NCBI GenBank assembly: GCA_020636075.1
Contig: JACJYO010000015.1
Span: forward strand, 1-64,000
DNA: 64,000 nt
Origin: Lewinellaceae bacterium
GTDB taxonomy: Bacteria > Bacteroidota > Bacteroidia > Chitinophagales > Saprospiraceae
Reading direction: 5' to 3'
Under the pieces are notes generated by a model. It ran no database searches and was not told the origin of the DNA. It saw nothing but the letters and a program-made list of their open reading frames with translations. Shown in pieces: positions 1 through 9,389 of the stretch; position 1 is the first letter of the stretch, and each line of letters opens with the position of its first letter. The translations under genes were made by a program, and so were the position numbers.

Positions 1-36
1 CGACCAGCCTTTCAACCTGGAAATATTCCGGGCCCC

Positions 37-64
37 AAAAAACCGGACCAGAGGTCCGGATTAC
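37..64 (-). terminator. Hairpin plus U-tract after the zinc-ribbon gene (REP-like element)
   Basis: On the minus strand the stem CCGGACC, loop TCT and stem GGTCCGG (43-59) are followed by six T (42-37), a good intrinsic terminator. The 5' foot GTAAT (60-64) supplies the TAA stop of the zinc-ribbon gene. It belongs to the same hairpin class as the element at 805-829. Confidence 0.65.
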
Positions 65-321
65 GACCAGCGTTTCAACTTTGGAATATTACGCGTAAAA
101 AGGCCGGCCAGAAAACCCGGAAAACCCATTTCACGCATTTTCCCTTTAACCAATTCCTGCATTTCTGCCACCGTTAAATCAGGTTTGGTAAAAGCGCCAT
201 TTTGGTAGCAACGGCTGCAGTACATCACAGACTTGGAGCCGTCGGCGTTGGTACCGCCACCTTCTGGGTCACGCTTAAGCGGCATGCCGCAGCTTTGGCA
301 GTTTTTATACGTTTTTTCCAT
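61..321 (-). CDS. Small zinc-ribbon protein
   Basis: An 86-residue cytoplasmic protein. Two CxxC knuckles, CQSC near residue 8 and CSRC near residue 35, are spaced as in the putative zinc ribbon domain family (PF12674-like). The C-terminal half is a basic helix. The role is unknown; family members are often annotated as transcriptional regulators without proof. The ATG at 321 is chosen because the longer reading frame, starting at 420, would overlap the upstream membrane-protein gene and adds sequence unlike the family. The start lies 11 bp after the stop of the 333-716 gene, so the two are probably cotranscribed, downstream of parE. The TAA stop is part of a palindromic repeat, and the last ten codons are imperfectly repeated beyond it (positions 1-28). 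Confidence 0.8.
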   Translation of the reverse strand: MEKTYKNCQSCGMPLKRDPEGGGTNADGSKSVMYCSRCYQNGAFTKPDLTVAEMQELVKGKMREMGFPGFLAGLFTRNIPKLKRWS

Positions 322-332
322 TTGTATAAGAT

Positions 333-716
333 TTAACCTCCGTGGCCCACCGGCGGAATGTCTTCCACACCAAAAGCCACCAAAAGCAATAAAAAATACC
401 AGGCTAAAATACCCGCCCAATACAGCGGCACACGAATACCCGCAGCTATTTTACCCAGCTGAATAGCAATGGTCTGACGAATTATGAAAATCTGGTAACA
501 GAACCAGCCTGCAAAAATCAGCCAAAACCAAAGCCCTTCCCGATTACCTTCCCATATTCCCAAGATGATCAGAATGCTTACCCACAGTAATATCGCCACA
601 AAAGCCAACAAACTCAGCAAATTGAAAATTGAACCAACCCACCCCAATAAGGTGGAATCCTTACTCTGGCTGGCAGAATTGCTTTGAATGTTTAATAATG
701 AAATCCACCAATGCAT
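333..716 (-). CDS. Small integral membrane protein, unknown function
   Basis: A 127-residue protein with three clear hydrophobic segments, about residues 28-56, 62-78 and 97-115, separated by short charged loops. It has no recognisable domain. It starts at ATG 716, 29 bp after the parE stop, and ends 11 bp before the zinc-ribbon gene, so it is probably the middle gene of a parE operon. A membrane location is supported by the sequence. No function can be assigned. Confidence 0.7.
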   Translation of the reverse strand: MHWWISLLNIQSNSASQSKDSTLLGWVGSIFNLLSLLAFVAILLWVSILIILGIWEGNREGLWFWLIFAGWFCYQIFIIRQTIAIQLGKIAAGIRVPLYWAGILAWYFLLLLVAFGVEDIPPVGHGG

Positions 717-745
717 GACAATTTATTCGTTTGAAGGTAGCTGAG

Positions 746-2668
746 TTAAGTACCGGATTCTGCTGTTTCCAGTTCTACCGTGCCATCTTCCGTTTCTTCC
801 GAATCCCCGGACCGGAGGTCCGGGGTTACCATATCCATTTCCACCCGCAAATTATCGATGATAAACTCCTGGCGCTCCGGTGTATTCTTGCCCATGTAGT
901 AACTGAGCACATGGTCGAGGTTAGTTTCTTCCGGCAGGATCACCGGCTCCAGGCGCATGTTCTCATTGATGAACCCGGCAAATTCGTTGGGTGAAATCTC
1001 TCCCAATCCTTTGAAACGGGTGATCTCCGGCTTGCCCCGCAACTTCTGAATCGCCTCCTGTTTTTCAGCCTCGGAGTAGCAATAAAACGTTTGCCGTTTG
1101 TCGCGCACGCGAAACAGCGGCGTTTCCAGGATATACAAGTGGTGGTTGCGCACCAGATCGGGGAAAAACTGAAGAAAGAAGGTCAGTAACAGCAGCCGGA
1201 TGTGCATGCCGTCCACATCGGCATCGGTGGCGATAACCACGCGGTTGTAGCGCAGGTCATCCAGCGAATCCTCGATGTTGAGTGCGTGCTGGAGCAGGTT
1301 GAACTCCTCGTTCTGGTACACGATTTTTTTGGTGAGGCCATAGCAGTTCAGAGGCTTACCACGCAAGCTGAACACTGCCTGGGTGTTCACATCGCGCGAT
1401 TTGGTGAGCGAGCCACTGGCGGAATCACCCTCCGTGATAAAGATGGTACTGTTTTCCCGGGCATCGTCCGGACCTTTTTCGTTGAGGTGGTAGCGGCAAT
1501 CACGCAGTTTTTTATTGTGGATATTGGCCGCTTTGGCGCGTTGGTTGGCCAGTTTTTTTACTCCGGCAATTTCCTTGCGCTCGCGTTCCGACTGCTGGAT
1601 GCGTTTGAGCATCTGGCCAGCTACCTCGGTATTTTCGTGCAAATAATTGTCGAGCGCTTTGGTCAGAAAGTCACTCATCCAGGTTCGGATGTTGGGGCCG
1701 TCGGGCGCAATTTTATCCGAACCCAAACGGGTTTTGGTTTGCGATTCAAATACCGGTTCTTCCACCCGCACACTTACCGCAGCGATGACGCTCTCGCGAA
1801 TATCCTTGGCTTCAAAATTTTTCTTGAAGTGATCGCGCACCGTTTTAACCAGTGCTTCCCGAAAGGCATTGAGGTGCGTACCACCCTGGGTCGTGTTTTG
1901 GCCGTTGACGAAGGAGTAGTACTGTTCGCCATAGTGCTCGCCATGGGTCAGAGCGATTTCAACGTCTTCGCCGACAAGGTGTATGATCGGGTAGCGGGTG
2001 TGCTCGGCATTGGTTTTTTTGCTCAGCAGATCGTGCAGGCCGTTTTTGGAGTAAAATGTTTTGCCGTTAAAATTGATCCGCAGGCCGGCATTCAGATAGG
2101 CATAATTCCAGAGTTGTTGCTCAACGTAATCATGCACCCAGCGAAAATTGCGGAACATGCCGTTGTCGGGCTTAAACTGAATGAGCGTGCCGTTATCTTC
2201 TTTTGTAGATTCGTTTTTGCTTTCTTTTTTCAGGTTGCCAAACTGAAATTCCGCCCACTTGGCCTTGCCGTCGCGTACGGCGGTCACTTTGAAATATTCC
2301 GAAAGGGCATTCACAGCCTTGGTACCCACGCCATTCAGACCTACCGATTTCTTAAACGCCTTGGAATCGTATTTGGCGCCGGTGTTGATCTTGCTCACCA
2401 CGTCGACCACCTTGCCGAGCGGAATACCGCGGCCATAGTCGCGCACCGTGACACCATGTTCGTTGATGGTCACGTCGATTTGTTTGCCGAATCCCATGGC
2501 GTATTCGTCAATGGAATTATCGAGCACCTCCTTTAGCAACACATAGATACCGTCTTCGGGGCTGCTGCCGTCGCCAAGTTTGCCGATGTACATGCCTGGG
2601 CGCAGACGGATGTGTTCGCGCCAGTCGAGTGATTTAATTTCGTCTTCGGTATAGCGGATTTCCTGCAT
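746..2668 (-). CDS. parE: DNA topoisomerase IV subunit B (type IIA topoisomerase ATPase subunit)
   Basis: The ATPase subunit of topoisomerase IV, which decatenates daughter chromosomes together with ParC. With the ATG at 2668 the protein has 640 residues. The GHKL ATPase domain carries EVLDNSIDE (Glu47 and the Mg-binding Asn51) and the glycine-rich [13 protein letters not shown] lid. The transducer domain follows, then a Toprim domain with EGDSASGS and [10 protein letters not shown]. Length and sequence fit Bacteroidota ParE; GyrB is an alternative but less likely. The frame stays open to a TTG at 2791, but those 41 residues are low-complexity and lie before the conserved start of homology. 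No parC is in the window. The C-terminal tail contains a REP-like hairpin translated as VTPDLRSG (805-829), beyond the conserved Toprim/tail core. Confidence 0.93.
   Translation of the reverse strand: MQEIRYTEDEIKSLDWREHIRLRPGMYIGKLGDGSSPEDGIYVLLKEVLDNSIDEYAMGFGKQIDVTINEHGVTVRDYGRGIPLGKVVDVVSKINTGAKYDSKAFKKSVGLNGVGTKAVNALSEYFKVTAVRDGKAKWAEFQFGNLKKESKNESTKEDNGTLIQFKPDNGMFRNFRWVHDYVEQQLWNYAYLNAGLRINFNGKTFYSKNGLHDLLSKKTNAEHTRYPIIHLVGEDVEIALTHGEHYGEQYYSFVNGQNTTQGGTHLNAFREALVKTVRDHFKKNFEAKDIRESVIAAVSVRVEEPVFESQTKTRLGSDKIAPDGPNIRTWMSDFLTKALDNYLHENTEVAGQMLKRIQQSERERKEIAGVKKLANQRAKAANIHNKKLRDCRYHLNEKGPDDARENSTIFITEGDSASGSLTKSRDVNTQAVFSLRGKPLNCYGLTKKIVYQNEEFNLLQHALNIEDSLDDLRYNRVVIATDADVDGMHIRLLLLTFFLQFFPDLVRNHHLYILETPLFRVRDKRQTFYCYSEAEKQEAIQKLRGKPEITRFKGLGEISPNEFAGFINENMRLEPVILPEETNLDHVLSYYMGKNTPERQEFIIDNLRVEMDMVTPDLRSGDSEETEDGTVELETAESGT
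805..829 (-). repeat. REP-like hairpin inside the parE C-terminal coding region
   Basis: On the minus strand GTAA is followed by stem CCCCGGACC, loop TCC and the exact complement. It is read in frame as V-T-P-D-L-R-S-G, about 20 codons before the parE stop. It is the same class as the element at 43-64 and related to the CGCGAACC class (17.8, 44.3 and 47.6-47.9 kb). Confidence 0.7.
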
Positions 2669-2811
2669 GGCTTTACTGCGCTTCGTCGCTCGTTTTTTGT
2701 TATTTTTTTCAGCCAGGGTTTCGGTACCCGTTTCAGCTTTCGATGTCTTATGATTGGCGCCCAAAGTAATGCAGTTTTGACGGTTTGACAAAAGAGAATG
2801 TGCCTTGGGAG

Positions 2812-2819
2812 CAAATTTA
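2812..2819 (-). promoter_or_regulatory. Possible -7 box upstream of parE
   Basis: TAAATTTG on the minus strand matches the Bacteroidota -7 consensus TAnnTTTG. A convincing -33 TTTG at the usual 19 bp spacing is missing; the nearest TTTG is about 24 bp upstream. The surrounding AT-rich stretch 2815-2885 is the only promoter-like region before parE. Confidence 0.3.
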
Positions 2820-2943
2820 AAACAATTTTTGTTTATTAAAAAACAAATTGTGTTTCAAAATACCTGTTTGTGTATTTTTTTCAAAAGGAAAACATGCCGC
2901 GCCAGCCGGCTTTACTGCGCCCTGAAATGAAGAAAAAATGGAC

Positions 2944-5487
2944 CTATAGTTTTAACACCAGCCTTGCCACCGAGTTGTCCGCATCCGACACCCGGACAAT
3001 GAACAAATTGTTGGCGACCGATGAGGTCAGTGTCTTGCTGATGAGCAGCTGCGACCCTGTTTTTTCTTCAAAAAAGGCTTGCAGCACCCGCCCGTCCGGA
3101 CCAAGGAACTCAATTTGCACCTTCCCCCGGAACTCATTTTCAAGGAAAATCTGAAGCGCCTGCCCGGCAGCCACCGGGTTGGGAAAAACGCGAAGGCTGC
3201 TGTTTCCCCAACGTTCCTGGGTAGATACCGCAGGTACCGGCAGCGTTTTCACCAAAAACATATCATCGCTGTTCGTGGGGCGGATAAAGCCCGTCATAGC
3301 CAGGGAGCCATCCGGCAGCATGGTGGCATCATTGGGACCCAGTACATCGTCGTACAGGATAGTTTCCGAAAGCACCTCAAAGTCGTCGGTCAGCCGCAGC
3401 ACGCGCAGGCCGCCGGGTATCAGCCAATTGGAATTACTAAACGAGAGCACGAGCAGCAACCCGCCGTCGGGCGCCCGGTGCAACGACGATTCCCGGTGGA
3501 AATCACCAAACTTGAAGCCTTTGCGCAAGAGGGTGCTGCCGACAGGCGAAAGCCGGTAGAGCCACAAGGAGTCCGCAGACAGATGGTTCCGGTTCAGCAG
3601 CAGCAGGTCGCCGTTCGGGGCTTCGACGGCGCCGGTAAACCTGCGGTCATTGCTGCTGGTCACGGGATCGAGGGTAACAGCAAGTGTGACGTTGCCGTTT
3701 TCGGCATCGATGCGCAGCACGAGGCCGGCATATTCATCCTCCAGGCCGATGGCAAGCATGGAGCCGTCCTGCAGGGCTACCACTTGTTCAATGTATGAGT
3801 TCCCTGCGTCCAGACCGGGTGACCAGGTCGGTTCAAACCATTTCCGCCAGACCACCTCACCCATTGGGGAAAGGCGCAGCCCCTGCAATTGCCAGGATGC
3901 GAATCCGCCCGGTGCATCGGGGTGCGGGATGCTGCCCTGAAAAACGATGACAGCACCGCCGTCGGGTGTTGCAGCCCCCCGTATGGTGTATTGTGCATGC
4001 CAATTGGGCTGAAGACTTTCCCAAATAACATCTCCGTTGTCGGGATTTATTTTTAAAAAAAGCATTCGCGTGGTGTCTCCGGGGTTGTCCTGCCCGGCCA
4101 TGAGCAGCAAATTGCCGTCGGCCAATACCAGAATATCCTGGTTTCTTTCGGTACCTGGCGAGCCATAGTTTTTGGTCCAAACTTCTTCGCCACTCACCGC
4201 CTCGATTTTGCGGAGTACGATATCCCAGCCTTTTGCCGGGCCCAAATCAGCAACACTCATCAGGAAAACATGGCCGTCTGTGGCGGCAACGATGGGATTG
4301 ACATCGTCATCCCGCAAGCCGTCCGTGCCAATAGAGTTTTCTTCCAGCAAGGTAAAATCGGCGCCATGGAGCAGGCCATAGTAGCCATCTGAACTGGCGG
4401 TGGCCGTAGTCGTTCCCACGACCGCTATGGCTCCTCCAGTTGAAAAAGCAGCCCCCCGCAGCGCTTTGTCCCAGTTTGGGCTGCCGAAGGAGAGGTCGCT
4501 AAACTGTACGAGCGCACCGGTTTCGGGGTTGTGCAGTTCGATGCCCTTTTCGTACAGCATCCCGATGCCCCCGTCGGAGCCTGTAAAAAGCCAGGGATGT
4601 TGATACAGGCTGGACTGCAAGGGCTGGGTCTCTACCTGCCAGCGCACCTGCATGTCTGTCCCGATTTTTGTCAAAAACCGTTTGTTCTGATTTTCCCAGT
4701 GGAACACGACGAGCGTGCTGTCGGTAGGGTCATACAAAATACTGCCTGCACGGGTAATATTTGTGCCGGTGGGGCTTTGGATGTCGGTTTCCCAGATGAT
4801 GTTGTTGGATGCGGAGCGCAGGCTTACCTCCGCCCGGTAGTTGTTGCCGGAGAAACTGCCATACGGGCGGATGGTGAAAAACCGGCCGTCGGGCAGTTCT
4901 GCAAAGGACTGGTTGGGCCGGCTGACATTGGCATCGAAAAATTGCTCCGTCCACAATTTTGTACCTGCCGCATCGTAGCGCCGGAGACTGGGTGTTCTGG
5001 TCCTCGGGTCGGTCTGGTAGGCCAGAGCCCCGCCGTCGGCGAGGGCTTTGACGGAGTACATGCCGTAGTCGGAATTGTAGCTGCCCGCTTCAAAAATTTC
5101 GGCGGTGACGGCCCCGCTACCGTCCAGCCGGATAAGGACAGGTTCCTGAAGACGGTCGCCAAAAAGGGTGCGATTGCCCGCTATCCACATCGCTCCGGTG
5201 GCGGGATCCCGGTCGAAGGCGAAAATATTTTCGTTGTGCAACGGCGAGCCAAGGGTATCGGCCCAAAGCACCTGCCCGGTGGAGTCGAGTTTCAGCAAAA
5301 GTAAATCATCCTGCCCGAGTGAACGGGTCAGGCCTGCGGCCCAAAACTGCCCGGGTTCGGCAGCGGGGTGGATGGCGATGAGGTCTTCATTTCGATTGGG
5401 AATCCCGTAGGTTTTAAGATAATCAACCTGGGCCAAAAGTGAAAACTGGAAGAGGAAAATGCAAATAAGCGCTGGTAATTGCTTCAT
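2944..5487 (-). CDS. Secreted beta-propeller protein with T9SS sorting domain
   Basis: An 847-residue T9SS cargo. Residues 1-19 form a signal peptide ending in LLAQ. The body is made of repeated units of about 50-60 residues such as GSPLHNENIFAFDRDPA and DGGALAYQ, with recurring VDG/PDG(G/S) turns and W-x-D/W-E-T strands, typical of PQQ-like or delta-60 style propellers. The last ~80 residues are a type A sorting domain starting at LRVFPNPVAAGQAL and ending in VARLVLKL. It is expected to cross the outer membrane through T9SS and stay on or leave the surface. No catalytic motif is visible, so its role is unknown. The neighbours are on the same strand but about 275-330 bp away, which suggests its own transcript. 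Confidence 0.85.
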   Translation of the reverse strand: MKQLPALICIFLFQFSLLAQVDYLKTYGIPNRNEDLIAIHPAAEPGQFWAAGLTRSLGQDDLLLLKLDSTGQVLWADTLGSPLHNENIFAFDRDPATGAMWIAGNRTLFGDRLQEPVLIRLDGSGAVTAEIFEAGSYNSDYGMYSVKALADGGALAYQTDPRTRTPSLRRYDAAGTKLWTEQFFDANVSRPNQSFAELPDGRFFTIRPYGSFSGNNYRAEVSLRSASNNIIWETDIQSPTGTNITRAGSILYDPTDSTLVVFHWENQNKRFLTKIGTDMQVRWQVETQPLQSSLYQHPWLFTGSDGGIGMLYEKGIELHNPETGALVQFSDLSFGSPNWDKALRGAAFSTGGAIAVVGTTTATASSDGYYGLLHGADFTLLEENSIGTDGLRDDDVNPIVAATDGHVFLMSVADLGPAKGWDIVLRKIEAVSGEEVWTKNYGSPGTERNQDILVLADGNLLLMAGQDNPGDTTRMLFLKINPDNGDVIWESLQPNWHAQYTIRGAATPDGGAVIVFQGSIPHPDAPGGFASWQLQGLRLSPMGEVVWRKWFEPTWSPGLDAGNSYIEQVVALQDGSMLAIGLEDEYAGLVLRIDAENGNVTLAVTLDPVTSSNDRRFTGAVEAPNGDLLLLNRNHLSADSLWLYRLSPVGSTLLRKGFKFGDFHRESSLHRAPDGGLLLVLSFSNSNWLIPGGLRVLRLTDDFEVLSETILYDDVLGPNDATMLPDGSLAMTGFIRPTNSDDMFLVKTLPVPAVSTQERWGNSSLRVFPNPVAAGQALQIFLENEFRGKVQIEFLGPDGRVLQAFFEEKTGSQLLISKTLTSSVANNLFIVRVSDADNSVARLVLKL

Positions 5488-5821
5488 AAATTTTGGTGTT
5501 TTGGAACGGTGTTCCTGGTTCAGTATTTAACCACGAAGCGGGTGTTTCATAAGTAAATTCCAGACCCCGCGCAACAAACTGTATTACCGCGGTGAGCAAA
5601 ATTGGCGGGGCACTTTTGAGACACCCTCTTTTCATCCAAAATAAACTGCAACACCCATGTTTCAATACAACGAACGGGTGGTATTGCCGGATAGATTGGG
5701 AAATGATGGCATGAATTATTTCTTGAGGGACCCAAATAAGCAACAAGCCGGAGTACATCAATACGCCGGCAGATCGCGTTGAAGTCAGCTGCATTGAAAA
5801 GTGACGGTTTGCCCATGTAAA
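5488..5821. other. Gene-free spacer of 334 bp
   Basis: Between the T9SS propeller gene and the VOC gene. Overlapping short open frames on the minus strand (for example 5547-5816) look like chance frames with no domain. I see no RNA gene, strong hairpin or repeat here. Confidence 0.5.
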
Positions 5822-6187
5822 CTAGTTATCCGAGTGCAAACCAAGCCGGTTGCCCTCCGTGTCGATAATCAGGGCCATAAAACCGAATTCATCGGAGATC
5901 GGAGATTTCGGCCGGATGATCCGTCCGCCGGCTGCTTCCACGCGGTCGAGCACGTTTTGCAGGTCGGGATTGGCATTGAGGTGCACAAGTACGCCATGGG
6001 TTTCACTGGGCTGGTAAGCCTCGTGCTGGCAGAGCGCGGCGCCGACGCCTTTGTGCGGAAATATCCCCATTTTAAGTCCGCCGAAATCCACCAACTGGAT
6101 GTCCATTTCAAAAATGGCATCGTAGAATTTTTTTGCACGGTTGAGGTCGGTTGCCGGAATTTCGAACCATGTAGTCCAGGATTTCAT
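5822..6187 (-). CDS. VOC family protein (glyoxalase/bleomycin-resistance fold)
   Basis: A single-domain 121-residue vicinal-oxygen-chelate protein. The hallmark opening WFEIPATDLNRAKKFYDAIF and the second-module strand VLVHLNANPDLQNVLDRV, then GGRIIRPK and a closing FGFMALIIDTEGNRLGLH, are typical of YdcJ/At5g48480-like VOC proteins. A Glu sits at the usual first-module metal position, and the ending IDTEGNRLGLH is the common second-module end. Such proteins act as dimers on small substrates. The actual substrate cannot be told from sequence. It ends at TAG 5822, and the start ATG at 6187 is directly before conserved sequence. Confidence 0.88.
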   Translation of the reverse strand: MKSWTTWFEIPATDLNRAKKFYDAIFEMDIQLVDFGGLKMGIFPHKGVGAALCQHEAYQPSETHGVLVHLNANPDLQNVLDRVEAAGGRIIRPKSPISDEFGFMALIIDTEGNRLGLHSDN

Positions 6188-6270
6188 TGTTCAAAAACGT
6201 TGATGCGTGAAAGTAGTAAGACAGGAAACAAATTTAAGCACCGCTTATTTAAAAACAAATTGTTTCCTTT

Positions 6271-6292
6271 AAAAAGGAACAAATTTGTTCCT
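6271..6292 (-). terminator. Intrinsic terminator of the symporter gene
   Basis: The perfect 18-bp palindrome AGGAACAAATTTGTTCCT (6275-6292) is followed on the minus strand by TTTT and AT-rich sequence. It lies 38 bp after the stop of the sodium:solute symporter gene. Confidence 0.6.
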
Positions 6293-6329
6293 AAAACATT
6301 TTTTCAACCAAAAATCAGACAAGAAAAAA

Positions 6330-7913
6330 TCAGGCTTCCGGTTCTGTTGTTTCCCGGTAAGACATTACCCACAGACCTGCAAACGTAATCAGACCGTTCA
6401 GCAGGATGGTCAGGAAACCCACATCGAACCACTGCTTGCAGCTGGTTTCAACAATCCAGGTGAGCAAGGGCGCCAGGATGCAAAGCAGGAGTACCGCCGG
6501 AATTTCAATGGGCTGTTTATCGCCCCGTGGAATGCGCAGTGCCCAGGGATGCAACTGGAGTTTGGTGAACAAGCCAAAGCTAAACAGCCCCAGAAGCGGG
6601 CCGTAGGTGTATCCGGCAATTTTAAAGATCAGGGAGATCACCGCCATGCCGCTGAACATATTCAGGAACAAAATGATCGCAATAAACACCAGGGCAAATC
6701 CGAGGTGAACCATTGTGCGGGCGCGTTTTTGCTGGGCGGATGTTGCTTCGGCAAAGGCTATTTTATCCTGTTCGGGGGCGTAAGGATCGGGGTGTTGTTG
6801 TTTTTTCTCAAAATTTAAAAAGTCGATGCAAAACGAAGTCGTCAGCGCCGTCAGCGCGCTATCGGAACTGGCATAAGTGCTGGCGATCAGGCCAAGGATA
6901 AAGAAAATCCCGGCCAGGGTATCCAGGTGATAAAAAGCAATTTTGGGATACAATTCATCGGTGCGCACCGGAATCTCGATACCCAGCGAACCGGCATACA
7001 TGTAGAGCAGGGCGCCCAGCATCAGGAAGGCCAGGTTGATAATGATCAGGTAGATGCAAAAGACGAACATGTTCTTTTGCGCTTCCCGGATGTTTTTGCA
7101 CGCCAGGTTTTTTTGCATCAGGTCCTGATCGAGGCCCGTCATTACGATGGCGATCAGGGCGCCACTGACGAATTGTTTGACAAAATGATTGGGGTCTGAA
7201 AAGAAATTGTCAAAAAAGAAAATCTGGCCGTACCGGCTGTCGCGCACAGCCCCCCACAGATGGCCCACATCCAGATGCATGGCCTTGCCCACCGTGATCA
7301 CGGTAAAAACGACCGCAGCAATGAAAAACGTGGTCATGATGGTGTCCGTCCAAATGATGGTTTTCAGGCCGCCTTTAAACGTGTAGGCATAAATCAGCCC
7401 CATCATCAGCGTAACTGTGAGCACAAAGGGCACGCCCAGGGGTTGAAAAACAAAGGTTTGTAAGACAAGCGCCGCCAAAAACATCCGGGTAGCTGAACCA
7501 AAGGTGCGCGAGAGGATGAAAAACCCGGCGCCGGTTTTATAAGACCAGTAGCCAAGACGGCGTTCCAGATAGCCGTAGATCGACGTCAGGTTGAGCCGGT
7601 AATACATGGGCATCAGCACCGTAGCGATAAACAGGTAGCCCAGTAAATAGCCCAATACCACCTGCATGTAGCCAAATCCGCGGTTAAGGCCGCTTTCCAG
7701 GCCAACAGCGCCCGGCACCGAAATGAAGGTCACGCCACTGATGCTGGTCCCGATCATAGCGTAGGCTACCACATACCAGGGCACCTTGCGATTGGCCAGA
7801 AAAAAGCCCTCGTTGCTCACGTTGCGCCCGGTAATCAGCGCTACCCCAACCAGCATAGCAAAGTAGAGAAAAAGAACAATTAGAACCAGCGTAGGGGTGA
7901 GTGTTCCTGTCAT
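6330..7913 (-). CDS. Sodium:solute symporter (SSS/SLC5 family)
   Basis: A 527-residue inner-membrane transporter with about 13 hydrophobic segments, the usual size for the SSS family. Family signatures include the N-terminal GRNVSNEGFFLANRKVPWYVVAYAMIG block, the unwound-helix region SGVTFISVPG, GYLERRLGYWSYKTG and, near residue 240-280, the FVSGALIAIVMTGLDQDLMQKNLACKN signature. It should import a small solute (sugar, amino acid, carboxylate or similar) with Na+; the substrate is not readable from sequence. The M20 amidohydrolase lies just upstream on the same strand, about 100 bp apart, so coupled uptake and hydrolysis is possible but unproven. A TAnnTTTG box at 7945-7952 suggests it has its own promoter. 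Confidence 0.9.
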   Translation of the reverse strand: MTGTLTPTLVLIVLFLYFAMLVGVALITGRNVSNEGFFLANRKVPWYVVAYAMIGTSISGVTFISVPGAVGLESGLNRGFGYMQVVLGYLLGYLFIATVLMPMYYRLNLTSIYGYLERRLGYWSYKTGAGFFILSRTFGSATRMFLAALVLQTFVFQPLGVPFVLTVTLMMGLIYAYTFKGGLKTIIWTDTIMTTFFIAAVVFTVITVGKAMHLDVGHLWGAVRDSRYGQIFFFDNFFSDPNHFVKQFVSGALIAIVMTGLDQDLMQKNLACKNIREAQKNMFVFCIYLIIINLAFLMLGALLYMYAGSLGIEIPVRTDELYPKIAFYHLDTLAGIFFILGLIASTYASSDSALTALTTSFCIDFLNFEKKQQHPDPYAPEQDKIAFAEATSAQQKRARTMVHLGFALVFIAIILFLNMFSGMAVISLIFKIAGYTYGPLLGLFSFGLFTKLQLHPWALRIPRGDKQPIEIPAVLLLCILAPLLTWIVETSCKQWFDVGFLTILLNGLITFAGLWVMSYRETTEPEA

Positions 7914-7944
7914 AATCTTGCCAAAATTTACGGGGCCAGCGCGG

Positions 7945-7952
7945 CAAATATA
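7945..7952 (-). promoter_or_regulatory. Candidate -7 box for the symporter gene
   Basis: TATATTTG on the minus strand fits TAnnTTTG exactly and would start transcription about 25 nt before ATG 7913. No clear TTG lies 18-20 bp upstream, so support is partial. Confidence 0.42.
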
Positions 7953-8011
7953 GGCGCATTTTTAGTTTATTCCCTCCCATTCCACCGTGCAGCGGGAATT
8001 AGCCCTAATGA

Positions 8012-9301
8012 TCAGTCGAGCTGCACCTGGTTTTCCTGCCAGGCTTGCCCGTTCAACAAATTTAGCATGGCCGCCGTCATGGCAGTCACACCGGTCCGGA
8101 TCGTCAGGTCGGGATACGGATTGAATTCTTCGTGATGCAAGGGTGGTAAAAACCCGACCGGCTGTCCGGCAGCATCAAACATATCCGGTTGTACACTGCC
8201 AAGCCAGGAAAGCAAGATCGGGATTTGGCCATCGAGCCCATACCCTGAAAAATCTTCGCCAAAGGTGTATGGCGGTTCAGTGCGCACCTGCTCTTTTTCC
8301 AAAATTTCGGCAAAAACCGCTTCAACCCGGTTGGCCAGCGCCACGTCGTTGAACAAAGGCTTGGTGATAAACGGCCGTTCAATGATTTTGGGAAATTTTT
8401 CCTCGGGCAAACCCGAGGCCGCAGCCTCCGCCCGGCATATCCGTTCGATGGCCTCCATCATTTGCCGGTACACGGCCTCCGTCTGGCTGCGCAAGGTCAG
8501 TTTGAGCGCCACCTTCTCCGGAATAATGCTATGCTTGGAGCCACCATGAATGGAGCCCACACTCAAGACTGCCACCTCAGTAGGCGCAATCTCCCGCGAA
8601 ACGATCGTCTGAAACCGGGTGATCAAATGCGCCGCCAGCACAATCGGATCCACACTCGTATGCGGATTCCCGCCGTGCCCGCCCACGCCGTACACATCGA
8701 TGTCGACAAACTGTGTGAGTGCAAAAGCCCAGCCCTTGGCAATGCCCACCGTGCCGGCCGGCAGCGTAGGCGAAACATGCCAGGCCAGGGCGGCATCCGG
8801 ACGGCCGAAGCGCTCGTACAACCGGCCTTCCCGGATCATTACATCGGCGCCGTTCCAGCCCTCCTCGCCATCTTGCGCCACCAGCAGTGCCGTACCCGAC
8901 CAATGGTCGCGCAGGGCATGCAGGCAGTACCCGACAAAGGGCAACATCGCACTGTGCATGGAATGTCCGCATTGGTGCCCCAACTGCCCGTCGGTGCAGC
9001 GCCAGGGCGCCGGGCGCCGGTCGGGAATAGGCAAAGCGTCCATGTCGGCGCGATAGAGAATGGTTGGCCCGGGACCGTTTTTCAGCACCGCCGCCACACC
9101 GGTGCGGCCAACGCCTTCCGCCACCTCAAAGCCGGCACGGCGCAACTCGGCAGCCTGTTTTTTGGCTGTCCGCTGGCAGTCCAGGCCGAGCTCGGGGTGC
9201 CGGTTGTAGTCGCAAAAAAGTTCAAAATAGTGCGGGTACTCCGCCTCAACCAGCGTTTGGATGCGTTGGAGCAGCTTGGTATCTGTGTGGTCCGATTGCA
9301 T
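8012..9301 (-). CDS. M20 family metal-dependent amidohydrolase
   Basis: A 429-residue cytoplasmic hydrolase of the M20D type (hippurate, IAA-amino-acid or N-acyl-amino-acid hydrolases). RADMDALP lies at residues 84-91, the metal-binding GHQCGHSMH at 108-116 (Cys111 and His113 expected ligands), the catalytic/ligand pair Glu146-Glu147 in DGEEGWNGADVMI, and GVGGHGGNPHTSVDPI further on as the dimerisation-domain block. The usual Asp after CGH is Ser here (CGHS), a deviation worth noting. No signal peptide. It probably cleaves an acyl or peptide amide bond and may process a solute brought in by the adjacent symporter (inference). Confidence 0.88.
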   Translation of the reverse strand: MQSDHTDTKLLQRIQTLVEAEYPHYFELFCDYNRHPELGLDCQRTAKKQAAELRRAGFEVAEGVGRTGVAAVLKNGPGPTILYRADMDALPIPDRRPAPWRCTDGQLGHQCGHSMHSAMLPFVGYCLHALRDHWSGTALLVAQDGEEGWNGADVMIREGRLYERFGRPDAALAWHVSPTLPAGTVGIAKGWAFALTQFVDIDVYGVGGHGGNPHTSVDPIVLAAHLITRFQTIVSREIAPTEVAVLSVGSIHGGSKHSIIPEKVALKLTLRSQTEAVYRQMMEAIERICRAEAAASGLPEEKFPKIIERPFITKPLFNDVALANRVEAVFAEILEKEQVRTEPPYTFGEDFSGYGLDGQIPILLSWLGSVQPDMFDAAGQPVGFLPPLHHEEFNPYPDLTIRTGVTAMTAAMLNLLNGQAWQENQVQLD

Positions 9302-9389
9302 AGTGCGACAAATTACGGGATTGCGCCGACAAGTTCGGCCACAGGGCTTTTCAGGTAAATCCTGTTAGATTTGTTCCAATTGAATTTCT

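Noticed and set aside
1202..2536. 444-codon reading frame antisense to parE
   Set aside because: It lies fully inside the conserved parE coding region on the other strand and has no domain or start context.
2669..2791. Longer parE N-terminus from TTG 2791
   Set aside because: Adds 41 low-complexity residues before the conserved family start; ATG 2668 fits better.
5547..5816. 89-codon frame upstream of the T9SS propeller gene
   Set aside because: No domain, no clear start signal, composition like chance frame.
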